Source: Corythucha ciliata (lineage: Eukaryota; Arthropoda; Insecta; Hemiptera; Tingidae). From it: a stretch of DNA of 64,000 nt. Below the pieces are notes generated by a model. It was not told the DNA's origin, made no database searches, and saw only the letters and a program-made list of their open reading frames with translations. The translations under genes were made by a program, and so were the position numbers. Within the stretch, counting starts at the first letter, position 1; each line of letters begins with the position of its first letter. Positions 12,182 through 22,480 of this stretch are shown in pieces. The stretch covers positions 12,772,001 through 12,836,000 of the forward strand of contig CM075941.1 of NCBI GenBank assembly GCA_038030265.1. Reading direction: 5' to 3'.

Positions 12182-13303
12182 TTAGAGATGTTTTTCGTCA
12201 TGAGTGTTAAAGTAGACGTCTCTAGATACGACAATTTTTCGTCTTTCAGTATCCCAGAGTCTGTAAGCGTTAGGTGTATAGCCTACGAAGACGTATTTCT
12301 TTACTTTGGGATCAAGTTTCCCGGTATGAGTCAATATTTTTGAGTACGCGGCTGACCCAAAGACTTGTAGATGAGACAAATCAGGCTTTTTACCGAACCA
12401 TAATTCAGCAGGTGTTGACTTTACTGCTTTTGACGGACTTCGGTTCAGAAGGTAAGTGGCTGTGAGAAGACATTCACCCCACATTTCCTTTTCGAGACCA
12501 GAATCAAAGAGAATAGCTCTGGTCTTGTCCATTAAAGTCCTTCCTAGTCTTTCGGCGTGAGAGTTCAGTTGAGGAGTGTGAGGTGGAGTATAGTCGAGTT
12601 CAATCCCCTTTTGATCACAGTACTGTTTGAAATCGTGGGAAACATACTCTCCTCCGTTGTCCATCCTTATTTTCTGAACTTTCGGCGACCATTTATTTTC
12701 AATTTTAGCGATGTAGTTTTTAAGAATTTGTTTTACTTCGTCCTTGCTTTTCAAGAGAAACGTAGCAACAAAATGCGTGTTATCATCCATAATGGAGACG
12801 AAATAACGGTTGTTGTCCCAAGTGTACGTTTCAATAGGTCCTACAACGTCAGTATGAAGGATTTCGAGGGGTTTTACTGCTCGAGAACGGTTTTGACCGA
12901 AAGATTTGCGACAGGCTTTTGCTTTTAGACATACTTCACAAGTTTGAAGTGATTTGAAGTCTGCGTCGGTCAATTTTAATCCGTTAGACAAATTTACGAG
13001 TTTTTTGATATATTCCGGACCGAGGTGTCCTAGTTTTCGATGCCATGCCACTGCGATGTCACTGCTCGAGGCAATAAAGGCTTTAGCGGATTCAGATGGT
13101 ATTTCAACTTCGAAGAGACCATTTGCATTTTTCGTTCCGGTGATGACGAGTTCATCCTTTTGGTAGATTTCAACATGATTGTTTTGAAAAACTACTTTTC
13201 CGTCTTTTTCGGTTATTGCGTTCACCGATAGAAGATTAGCAGGGAGTTCTGGTACGTATAGAACGTTATTCAGTTTACAGTCGGTTGATTCGAATTTTCC
13301 CAT
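12182..13303 (-). pseudogene. Copia pol: GAG-pre-integrase and integrase domains
   Basis: 373 codons. Residues about 85-135 form the HHCC zinc-binding region (H88, H93, C122, C125). The DDE core follows with D152 in HTDVVGP, D215 in MDNGGEY and E251 in HAERLGR, with 35 residues between the last two, the classical retroviral spacing. The integrase would cut and join element DNA into the genome. The frame is the same as that of the protease and second part of gag upstream, separated only by TAA at 13376-13378. The downstream acidic linker continues in another frame past the stop at 12182, so a frameshift lies near there. The ATG start is fortuitous. Confidence 0.92.
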
Positions 13304-14252
13304 GCTAACAGCTTGAACGAAACTGCTTCCTTTTGCGACGGTTATTTTAGTGTTTGTGGGACGCTGTTGTTTTAATTATTTGTTATTATTCGTCATGTGC
13401 GCACTTGCGCCGCTGTCGACGATCCATGTAGAATCACCGGTTTTAGTGGTTGATTGACTTTCTGCGAAAAATGCTGCCTGGTTTCTACCATTGTTTTTGT
13501 TACGGAAATAACAGTCTTTTGGCTAGTGGTTCTTCTTTTTGCATATTGTGCATCGAAACTGAGATTTGTCGTCGTTCTTACGAAAATAGTCATTTTGACG
13601 CTTTTTGGAGTTGCCAAAATCATTACGTGGTCGAAAATTTCGTTTTTCTTTCGAGTAAAAAGCTATGGAGCTTGAGGAATCAGCGTCAGTTTTCCGAGTT
13701 TCTTCGCTCAGAAGTCGGGACGTCATGTTAGGGAAGGTCTTTTCTATTTTCGTCGTCGAGTTCCAAGAAGTAATAAATGAGTCATAATTCGACGGGAGAC
13801 ACGAAATTATTTTTGCCATCAACATTTCATCGTCGATTTTGTCTCTGGAGAGAGAATTAAGTTGAAAACGTAGATTTTCCAAAGAGCTCAAATTTGTAGC
13901 CATGTCCTTGCTGCTATCAAATTTGTACGAGAAGAATTTTTTCGTACGTCGACGTTTTTGATGCTCCGAGTCTCTTTCGAAAATAGTACAGAGCTTTTTG
14001 TACATTTCCGATGTGTGAACGATGTTTTTTATGGAGAGAGCCGACAATAATTTGCCGAGCTTTGGCATCTCTTTGCTTCCATTCTTTTATTGTCTGGTCA
14101 CTCGCATCTTCCTGTAAGTTTTCGGTTCCCTCGACGATATTAATTAAACCCTTTGACTCAAATATTATGTTAATTTCGAATTTCCAAAGAGGAAACGATG
14201 CCGAATCGGTAAGTTTTTCAATATTGTTTACGACGACCTCGAACTCACCCAT
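13304..14252 (-). pseudogene. Copia gag and protease, broken
   Basis: The gag start at 14252 (MGEFEVV) follows the upstream LTR and primer-binding site. A copia-type gag core runs to about 14035, where a one-base frameshift moves the reading into the frame used from 14068 down. That frame continues through the gag C-terminus to a zinc knuckle (CTICKKKNH), which is cut by TAG at 13523-13525. The knuckle should continue downstream. In the same frame an aspartic protease motif (VDSGAS) lies near 13402-13418, and TAA at 13376-13378 precedes the integrase frame. So at least one frameshift and two stops break the polyprotein. Confidence 0.88.
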
Positions 14253-14382
14253 TTCTTCGATCTTTCGTTTTACGTTTTAACTCTCTTGCGTCTTATTCGT
14301 TTTACGTCTTAGCTTTTTTGAACTGCCACTCTTCTGTAATCGTTCACAATCACGCTTTTAATTGGACATGGGCGCCATAACC

Positions 14383-14506
14383 TGTTGGTAGCAGGGTCGT
14401 GAACGAATGAAACAGAAACACTATTTTTTTTATTAGGACAACAAAAAACTTGAATAAAATATGATCCATATGTTGGAGGATGTGTACAAAATTACCCAGT
14501 CCAACA
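14383..14506 (-). repeat. Copia 5' LTR
   Basis: 124 bp with TG/CA ends, followed outside by the TSD AAAAT at 14507-14511. In element orientation it would supply the promoter. The primer-binding site adjoins it at about 14365-14382. Confidence 0.95.
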
Positions 14507-14511
14507 AAAAT

Positions 14512-15625
14512 TGGCAGTTTTGAGCGACAAAATTGACAGTTTCGAGAACGAAATTAACAGTTTAGAGGACAGAATTGACAGTTTTGAACGAAGAAACAAA
14601 GTTTCCAGGATAAAATTGACAGTTTATAGGACAAAATTGACGAGGACGAAATTTAGGGTTTCTCGGAAGAAAAATACAGTTTATAGGACGAAATTGACAG
14701 ATTATAGGATGAATATGGGAGTTTTTACGACGACATTTATGATTTTGACTGCCAAATCTACAATTTCCTGGACAAAATGAACAGTTTCAAGATCTGAATT
14801 GACTGTTTCCGGGACAAATGTCCATTGATAGTTTCCAGGACAAAATTTACAGTCTAGATGAAGAAATTGACATTTCTAGAACGAAATTGGCAGTTTCAAG
14901 GACAAATGCCCGTTGATAGTTTCCAGGACGAAATTTACTGTTTCTTGAACAAAATTGACAGTTTTGAATGATGAAGTTGGCAGTTTGAAACGACGAAATT
15001 GACATTTCTAGAACGAAATTGGCAGTTTAAAGGACGAAATTGACCGTTTATGGTCGACATTGATAGGTTGGGCGATGAAATTGACCGTTTCGAGGACGAA
15101 ATTGACAGTATTGAACTCTACTGTTCAAGTAACTCGACTGTTTCCGGTTGAAGGTGCTACCGTCAGTTTCCGAAATCCGTTGACTGTTCCCAGGGTCAGA
15201 TTGGCAGATTCGAGGACGAAATTGACAGTTTGAAGGATGAAATTGACAGTTTTAGAATGATATTGACAGCTTTGACGACAAAATTCACAGTTCCCAGGAC
15301 GAAATTGCCAGTTTGAAGGGCGAACTTGGCAGTTTAAAGGACGACATTTACAGTTCCCGGTAAAAACGTCTGTCGATAGTTTCTAAACTCCACAATCCCC
15401 ATATTGTGAGACCGAATCTTCTGCTGCTGAATCTCAAAATCAAGTTTTGTGATCTTTTGTTAAGTTTATGTTGTTGATATTGTTACGCAGGAGAAAATTC
15501 ACAGATTCCTCGTCAAAGCTGTCAGTTTTTGGCGTAAAATTGAGAGTTTTTTATGACGAAATCAACAGTTTTAAAAAACGAAATTGACAGTTCCCGAGGG
15601 AGGGATTAGGAAACTCCATAGTCTG
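14512..15625 (+). repeat. Minisatellite array, family C (right part)
   Basis: Continuation of the array at 10266, with units such as ACGAAATTGACAGTTT about every 20-25 bp and increasing divergence towards 15600. The open frame 14511-14780 is translated repeat and not a gene. Confidence 0.85.
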
Positions 15626-15654
15626 AATCCTGAATTCTCGTCAGTGACTTAGTT

Positions 15655-15805
15655 CGCAATTTTAAATGTATGAATAGTCATTTTGATGGTCGTTAAGGCA
15701 CAGCTCGTCATTTTTGGACGATTGTGTCTGATTTGTGGACTGATTGTGTCAGTTTAAGCCTTTCAATGGCGCTAATCTGTCGGTTTTGCCATTTGAGGCG
15801 AGATC
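15655..15805 (+). repeat. Short array, family B
   Basis: A few diverged units of the GTCAGTTT-GCCATTTT type abut the family C array, showing that the families can lie side by side. Confidence 0.5.
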
Positions 15806-17655
15806 TCCCGTGAATGGCCCTTGTTGAGAACCTTAAAAAGCACAGAAGTGCACAGTATTGCCAAAGATGCAATACGCCATCTTTGGTCCCTCTATGCCTT
15901 CTGCTAAGTAACGGTAGCACGGTGAAGTAGCCATCCTTTACAGTAAATTCGCTCGAAAAATGAGTTAAATCACAGTTCTCAAGACCTAGTGCAAAATCGT
16001 GTACATGACTAAAATATGGATCAACGGTGTTTAAAATCATGTGCTCCTTTGATTTTGTGTTTCTCTCTGCCAAAAACGGCTCAACTCACTACACTATTTT
16101 TGCCCCCCCCCCCCTGTTCCGCCTCGTGCCATCAGATCACTGAGCAATATGTTAGTGGTCGGAATGCCCGTATTGACACTGAATAAAAAAATTAACAAAG
16201 TCTCTTGGTGACAATCTCCCCAGTTTTATGGTTGAAAAATTGCTTTCTAGGAAGATGTTTTAATTTTTTTAGTCGGAATCCATCGCTACTCCGCCAACGA
16301 CGAGCCATTTTATTTTATTTGTTCTATTCTCCCACGTTTCCTCGTAATTCTCAAGCGCCCATTGTTAGTTCACCGAGTAGTTCTACTTTATTCAATTCCC
16401 CTCTACTCCACCTCACCCATCCTTTTATTTTTTTATTAGTGTAAAACAGATAACCCCCGTGGTATTCGACTTTTATTTCTGTTTTAAAGCGAGTTTTATA
16501 CGTGAAAAGGAGCACCTTCCTGCAGTTCGGGTTGGGTACACTCGACGTTTAATTGAAAGATTCGGAGTACAAAGAGAGAGGAAAAAAGATAAACAAACAG
16601 GTTGGTGAAGAAGAGAGGGGGGTGATAAACCCCTTTTAGTGTACTCCCCCCTACCACTCACGCCAAACCCCTCATCATCACAACTAACCCTGCCATTTCA
16701 ACGGTGTAGAACTTCTCTTTGAAAATTTATGAACGTCTGCGGTGTGGCAAAGTGAGCTATCTCACATGGGAGTGACATTCAAACTGAGGGGTAAAAGAAG
16801 AAAAAACGGGTTGGCTGTTCACGTTGGTGGATATTATACTGAGAATGGTGATGAATTACCTCCTGGTGGCTGGGTCGTTTTTCTTTTTCTTCGCCAGACT
16901 TTTATCTCTTTCCTCGTTTTATTTTTTTTTTGTGATGCAAGGAGGGGGTGGGGGGTCACTCAACACGCTAACGAGACAGTTCGCTAAATATTTTCCAGAA
17001 TTTTTTTTTTTAATGTACAAAGTCATTTGTCTGTCCCCAGTTTCCCTCCTCGAATCGGGCGTTTCAGTATTCTCTCAAACTCCCGTGGTAATTTCAACGC
17101 AAGCGTTTGATCGAGAAAGTTAATCGAATTTTCTCGATGAAAAATCCCCATCTCCCGCGCCTAATCCATGGGACGGCTCAACCGCCTTCAAAAGAAAAAC
17201 CGTCGGAGCAATTTATAAACAAAGAGCCAATTTATATACGAAGTTTATAGGATCGAAAAAAAAAACGACAATCTTTTTTGTTTAATGCCCTTTATACCGA
17301 CGCCTTTTTCTTATTACGTTTATGATAAAATTAGACTTTCAAACACCCCCAGGGCAAGTGGAGTAGGGTGGGGGTAAAATAACGCAGTTTGAAGAAGGTG
17401 GGTGGGGGAAAGTTGAAAAAACTTTGCCGGAGGCGGTAAACATTGGCGGGGGAGTGGGAAAAAACTGCTGACAAGATCAAAAGTTTTAGAGTAAAGAGAG
17501 GGGTTTGATTAAGTTTTTATTGTACATTATTTTTGTATTTTTAAGAAAATCTCAGGAAAATGTTATAAAAGAAGGGAGTTAGGTCAGGGTGAACACGGTC
17601 TTTCGTTTCTGTCCTTCTTTTTTCCTAAAAAAGGAACAAGCCCAAAATGCAGCCA
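15806..17655. other. Non-coding single-copy-looking stretch
   Basis: Contains a C run near 16105 and pyrimidine-rich segments. The 121-codon minus frame at 15708-16073 overlaps the family B array and has no recognisable domain. No gene supported. Confidence 0.5.
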
Positions 17656-17749
17656 CAGGGGCGTAGTCAGCACTTGATTATGGGATGGGTAGCTTCGCCG
17701 CATGAGAAAGATGATTGTTAAATGCTACCGCCCATCGGAAGTTCATTTT

Positions 17750-17935
17750 CTGGGATGAGTCGATCATTTGCGCGCTAAAAATAGACAAATTAGCGATTCC
17801 CGCTCTAAAAATGGCAAAAGTGACGCTATACGCGCCATAAAAAATGCTAAAACAGACGATTTCTGTTCTTAAAACTGCAAAATCGACCATTTTTCAAACT
17901 GACCATTCGCGCCTTGGCTTGACACGTACGGGGCT
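17750..17935 (-). repeat. Short array, family B (reverse orientation)
   Basis: Units like CGCTCTAAAAATGGCAAAAG and TGACGATTCCCG, the reverse complement of the array at 6590. It lies just right of a possible hAT-type end (CAGGGGCGTAG at 17664). Confidence 0.65.
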
Positions 17936-18049
17936 TTATACCTCGTCGCGATACTGATTATTTCTTGTTTGACGGATTTTTTTTTTTTTTTTAACGGGAT
18001 GGAATACATTTTAGGCATATTTCTGACTTTCTGGAATTTCGGGCTTGAT

Positions 18050-18351
18050 TTGACGGAAAAAACGGTGGTTGGGGCATTCCAGGGGTTAGGGCTTGACAGT
18101 GGTTAAAGCTTGTTGTGGTTGGGAGTTGCTTTCTTTGTGTTTGGAGCTTTGCTGCGGCTTGGAGCTTTGCTGTGTTTTGGAGCTTTGCTGTGAATTGGAG
18201 CTTTGTTGTGGTTAGTGCTTTTTGAGGCTACAACTTTTTGTTGTTGGGGCAGTGGAAGTGTTTGTCAGTGGTTGAAGCTTTTTGTCGAAGGAGTTTTGGT
18301 GTGATTGGCCCTTCTTTGTGTGGCTGCAGCTTTGCTGTGGCTTGGAGCTTT
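18050..18351 (+). repeat. Minisatellite array, family E
   Basis: Units of about 20-25 bp around GGAGCTTTGCTGTGGTTG. A second array of the same family lies at 59930-60340. The hAT-like element at 18360 is inserted at its right end, duplicating GCTGTTTA. Confidence 0.75.
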
Positions 18352-18804
18352 GCTGTTTACAGGGCCGTCTTTATTAAAGTTGGGGCCCCGTGTCCGGGAT
18401 AACACTGAGGCCCCCTCTTTTACCGAATTTCGCCCATTAAAATAAGTTTTTTATCTGATATAGGTACTGACTTCACGGTTTTTGCGCACTAAAAACCCGT
18501 TTTTAAAGGTCTGACTCACTAGAAAAAAAAAACAAAAAAAAACATGTTCGCTGATTTCGCACTCTGAAAACCATTTCGCGGGTTTTTCTCGCTAAACCCC
18601 CATTTTTGCGGTTCTAGCTCGTAGAAAACCCAATGTCGCATGTCACGGTTGTTCTGTTGATGAAAAAACAATTTTGCGACTGAGATGGATATAATGAATA
18701 TTTCTGTCGCCGGTATTTTTAATTAATAAATTAATTAAACTGATGTTATCCGGACGACGATGGAAGGGCATAGCCCAACACAATTGGAGTTTCGAGAAAA
18801 AATG

Positions 18805-18877
18805 GCTCCCCGGCGGGATTTGAACCCGCAACCTCTGGATTACCAGTCCAGAACGCTGCCAATTGCGCCACGGAGAC
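18805..18877 (-). tRNA. tRNA-Thr-like gene, anticodon GGT (copy 1)
   Basis: A 73-nt cloverleaf: acceptor strand GTCTCCG against CGGGGAG (first pair G-G mismatched, one G-T pair), anticodon stem CTGGA/TCCAG, loop CTGGTAA with anticodon GGT, T arm GCGGG/CCCGC with loop TTCAAAT. Pol III boxes are intact (A box TGGCGCAATTGG, B box GGTTCAAATCC). CCA follows the acceptor directly, and then T6. Nuclear genomes of animals normally read Thr codons with AGT rather than GGT, so this may be a diverged, element-borne tRNA relic that can still be transcribed. It differs from copy 2 at one position before the anticodon stem. Confidence 0.75.
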
Positions 18878-19130
18878 GCCTTTGGGAGTCGTACTCCGAG
18901 GGATAAGCTAAGCCGAACCCCGCCCAGGTCCATTGTTTCTCGAAACTCTTGGCGTTTCTCCTGATCGGTAAACCACGCCGAAATTTACCTTATCTAGATA
19001 TTTTGAGATGGATATAATGAATATTTCTGTCGCCGGTATTGTGTTGGGCTATGCCCTTCCATCGTCGTCCGGATAACATCAGCTTAATTAATTTATTAAT
19101 TAAAAATACCGGCGACAGAAATATTCATTA

Positions 19131-19961
19131 TTGGCGATTGTAGCTATCACTAGCGGCGCTAGTGTCGTGTGATAATGAAACCGGTACTCCCTACATATGT
19201 TAAATGATAACAAGTTTTGTGTTTTTTTAAAGTGTTTTTTAGTGGTCAACGTCCGTAACATAATGGGAAAAAAGTAGTCAGTTGGCCTAAAGTGACGAGA
19301 ACAGAAGAACATGGTTTCTGATACATTTGTACTCAAACGTCAAGCTAGATCCCAAGCCATTCGGCGGTCGACTTTCTCCCAACACTGGGCTAATTTATAG
19401 CTGACACCGTTGAACCCTCAAGTTTTGGGAAACAGTGAAATGTCGTGTCTCGGTTACGACGGGAAGAGCAACCAAAGACACAGCAGTTTTCTCTGGATTC
19501 ACCCTTGAGAGACATCTCACGAGCTCCTTACCATTTCTTTTTATTGGTACTCGCCAGCTCACCGTTTCGTTTTAGTGCTCAGAGAGTGGCACGGGTTCAG
19601 CAAAATGGTCGAAAACGTTTTTGAATCGGTGTTTTCGAGTTTTCTTGCTCCTACAAATAGCCGAGAGTGAAAGTTTCTGTACGGGTGTATTGCGCACCCG
19701 CATAACCGTATTCTTTTATTGATTCGGTGATGCCAAAGGTTCAATATCGAGGCCTCCTCGTCACCTTCGGATTATTTAGCCGTAGTTCACAGTAAAAAAG
19801 TGTCACTGACCAACATATTTGATACACGAACTTCCTCATTGTAGAAAACCTTTGTTGTAGTTTGTTGTCAAACGGCAACAACAAATCACATGGAGTACCG
19901 GACTCAACGTTTCTCTGAAACGCCACCAGGTATCGTATCCCTTAGCTACAATCGCCAATAT
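19131..19961. mobile_element. 830-bp insert with short inverted ends
   Basis: Starts TTGGCGATTGTAGCTA and ends TAGCTACAATCGCCAA, so about 16 bp of perfect terminal inverted repeat. It interrupts the inner palindrome of the tRNA inverted repeat. Comparing the two palindrome arms shows that removing it restores the arm exactly, so no target-site duplication is evident. No coding capacity. It could be a MITE of unusual type or the product of a rearrangement. Confidence 0.6.
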
Positions 19962-20095
19962 CCATCTCAAAACATCTAGATAAGATAAATTTCGGCGTGG
20001 TTTACTGATCAGGAGAAACGCCGAGAGTTTCGAGAAACAATGGACCTGGGTGGGGTTCGGCTTAGCTTATCCCTCGGAGTACGACTCCCATAGGC

Positions 20096-20168
20096 GTCTC
20101 CGTGGCGCAATTGGCAGCGTGCTGGACTGGTAATCCAGAGGTTGCGGGTTCAAATCCCGCCGGGGAGC
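20096..20168 (+). tRNA. tRNA-Thr-like gene, anticodon GGT (copy 2)
   Basis: Same 73-nt cloverleaf as the copy at 18805, on the opposite strand, with intact A and B boxes, CCA directly after the acceptor and a T6 terminator at 20171-20176. The flanks are also shared, so the pair arose by inverted duplication of a block larger than the tRNA. The mismatch of the first acceptor pair and the atypical Thr anticodon argue for caution about function in translation. Confidence 0.75.
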
Positions 20169-20574
20169 CATTTTTTCTCGAAACTCCAATTGTGTTGGGC
20201 TATCTAACTGTGCACTTCACACCCGTATTACGCGGGCGTTTCGATCGGTGCGCGGTTTGTTGAACGCACACCGCTGGGAACGCCCACACGAAGCCGCGAG
20301 TGTGTCGTGTCACAGCTCGCCGAAGCCTCATAGTGTAATGGGCAATGGCTGGGTTAGAAACCAGGCCCGCTGGGTTGCGAAGCGAGCATTGTATTCATTA
20401 CACCATAGAGGCGCATCGGTTTTCTCGCGTTATAATTGATGAGTTACCTACCGAGTTCTCTTTGTGGGAACTCATCCCCGAATATAAGCCAGCAATAGGC
20501 ATTGTTCTCACGTGTCAAGCTGTTCACCTCTCTGGATCAAAGGCTGGCAACCCTCCCCCCGGCCGTGAACTAAC

Positions 20575-21130
20575 GATTTTTTTCTCTTTTAGTCAAGAAT
20601 TAGCGTTTTTATCAATTTTAGACTCGAATTAGCCATGTTTCTCATTTTGTTGTTTCTTAATTTTCTTAACTTTAGCTGCGAATGAGCGTTTTTTTTCAAT
20701 TACCAATTTTAATAAATTTTAGTCGACAATGTGAGTTTTTCTCGATTTGAGCCGCGAATTAGCAATTTCTTTTGCTTTAGCCATGACTTAAAGCACTTCA
20801 TCTCAGCAACAAAGTGGACGTTGAAACTGTGAATTATCGCTTTGCAGTGATGACTCGCATTAGAGCTTTTTCGAATTATTTATTTTATGTTTAGCCATGA
20901 GTTAGCACTTTTTCTCAATTTTAGCCTCGAATTACTTATCACTTCTTATTTATTTATCCTTTTATTTTTACACTGATTATGCGCAATGCGCATAAAGCAT
21001 ATTCAGGTGAGCACTTCTTAATTTTGGTCACGAATATGTGATTTTATCACTTTTAGCCATGTGAGTTAGCGCTATTTCCATATTTTAGCGTGGAATTAGA
21101 AATCACAGATTCGCTGATAAAATGCGGGAA
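20575..21130 (-). repeat. Degenerate minisatellite array, family A, inside the hAT-like element
   Basis: Units like TCTCAATTTTAGCCGCGAAT with TAGCGTTTTT. Its presence inside a bounded transposon shows that family A can travel as transposon cargo. Confidence 0.75.
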
Positions 21131-22000
21131 AAGCAGCAAATTAACGTTGCATTCACATACAGCCCCTTTGTCGTTGCGCTACATGTTCCTGATCAAAAAC
21201 AAAATATATACAGGGTGGTCGGTTTTGAGTAGCAAAAAAAAATTGGGTAATAGTACACGAAAAATGGGATAAAAAAGTCCTATTCGGATAGTGTCCTATC
21301 TCTTTTTGTTTTCGAGTAATATTTTTTTTAGTGATTTTTATGCGCAACTGTATTATTCAACGAAAAACTGCTATTTCTCAGCTTCTACTTCTCTTTTTTT
21401 CAAAAGTAATGGCAGTTTCGTAATCTACGGAAAATTTTCTATGAGATGAAAGCAAAATCAATATTCTAAATGGTTAAAATCACCTAAAAGCATAACGTTT
21501 TCGTTGCGTCAATGCAAAAAAACAACAAAAATTTGACTTCAAAAAACAATTTACTGTGTCGCCAAAAATTGCTTCACACTTTTTCAAGCGTCATAAAAAC
21601 TTCTCCGTTTTTCCAGCTTTCCAACGGTGTACTCGAAAGTGGAATTATCTCCCTCCTTTGACAATAAAATTCGAAAAGAAGCGAAAAAGTCATAAATTTT
21701 GGGCTAAAAATGTGAATAATAACAGGTGCCAAAATTCATTTGTTTTGCTCTCTTTCTTGAGAAATCCAAGCTCTGGCACAGTAAAAATTAAAATAATATT
21801 GCGTATCTTTCTTCCATAGTGTTGTATACAAAAAGGGGCAGGAGATAACGAGCGTGGTTTTGGAAGGTTGTTGTCATGTTGGCTTGGTCGAACGATTAAA
21901 AGTTTGTGCTTGTTTTGGTCTAAGTAATGAGCGTTTCGTCACTTAAAACACATATTAGAAAAAAATCTGAAGAATCCGGGGCCCCCTTTGACACGGCGCC
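21131..22000. other. AT-rich right part of the hAT-like element
   Basis: AT-rich with several A runs. An 87-codon frame at 21556-21819 is lysine-rich and unrecognised. I see no transposase. Confidence 0.4.
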
Positions 22001-22189
22001 CAGGCTCGTCGTCGGGCCCCTGCCTAATGACGGCACTGGCTGTTTATTTTCGATTTGCTCTGTGGGCCTTTAATGTTGTTTAAGACAGCGAGACACTAAA
22101 ACCACTGCTGTGAGGGGGGGGGGGTCTGTGAAAAGGCCCTATTGAGTTCCATTCCCAGGTCCAAATATTCTCTGCACGGGCCGCGTGCC

Positions 22190-22480
22190 AGATACTTGAA
22201 ATTTGGTTTTTCAAAGTCACAAAACAGTGAAATTAATTTTTTGCAAGGAGCCAAAGGCGAAATCGCATTGCAAAATCCTTTTTGGCTGAGCTTTTTAGGG
22301 AGTCAATTGGTTTTTTTAGTGAGCAAAATCCGTGAAATTGGGTTCCGTGGGTACCTAATCAGAACAAGTTGCTGGGTTTCCAAAAGGGCAAACCCGCAAA
22401 ACTGATCTTTTTCACTTCAAATACGTTCACATGTTGGTTTAAATGGGTGAAGTCCGCAAATTCCGGGGCTGTAAAGAAGA
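22190..22480 (+). repeat. Loose array, family H
   Basis: Repetition of segments like GAAATTTGGTTTTTCAAAG and GGAGCCAAAGGCGAAAT. Similar sequence occurs at 39170-39240 and 52300-52600 near the ends of the large hAT-like element. Confidence 0.45.

Larger units (their letters stand above)
10455..14506 (-). mobile_element. Ty1/copia LTR retrotransposon, defective, with 5-bp TSD
   Basis: A 4.05-kb element transcribed from the minus strand. Two LTRs of 123/124 bp (10455-10577 and 14383-14506) start TG and end CA and differ at about three positions, so the insertion is fairly young. AAAAT flanks both sides (10450-10454 and 14507-14511). Next to the upstream LTR the minus strand reads GGTTATGGCGCCCATG, strikingly like the primer-binding site of Drosophila copia, which pairs with an internal initiator-tRNA-Met fragment. 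A purine tract (AAGGAGGGTG) precedes the other LTR. Gene order is gag, protease, integrase, (RT core missing), RT end and RNase H. Stops and frameshifts make it non-autonomous. Confidence 0.95.
18775..20206. repeat. Large inverted repeat carrying two tRNA genes
   Basis: The left arm (about 18775-19010) and the right arm (about 19965-20206) are near-identical reverse complements, about 235 bp each. Each contains one tRNA gene and about 130 bp of its 5' flank. Between them a second palindrome is built on GAGATGGATATAATGAAT... (19003-19038 and 19105-19130 plus 19964). The central loop (19039-19104) is the inverse of 18716-18778. The geometry suggests template-switching or inverted duplication. 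Confidence 0.85.
18360..22038. mobile_element. hAT-like non-autonomous transposon, 3.7 kb, 8-bp TSD
   Basis: Left end CAGGGCCGTCTTTATTA. The right end, read on the other strand, begins CAGTGCCGTCATTA. The perfect 8-bp duplication GCTGTTTA flanks both ends (18352-18359 and 22039-22046). CAG termini plus an 8-bp TSD are typical of the hAT superfamily. Inside are short direct repeats (18400-18660), an inverted pair of tRNA genes, an 830-bp insert with inverted ends, a family A array (20575-21130) and AT-rich sequence to 22000. No transposase frame exists, so movement would have needed a helper in trans. The superfamily is inferred from ends and TSD only. Confidence 0.85.

Noticed and set aside
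20325..20412. tRNA-like hairpin (A-box-like TAGTGTAATGG, long stem with GTGTAATG and CATTACAC)
   Set aside because: No B box with correct spacing and no cloverleaf could be drawn; better described as a hairpin.
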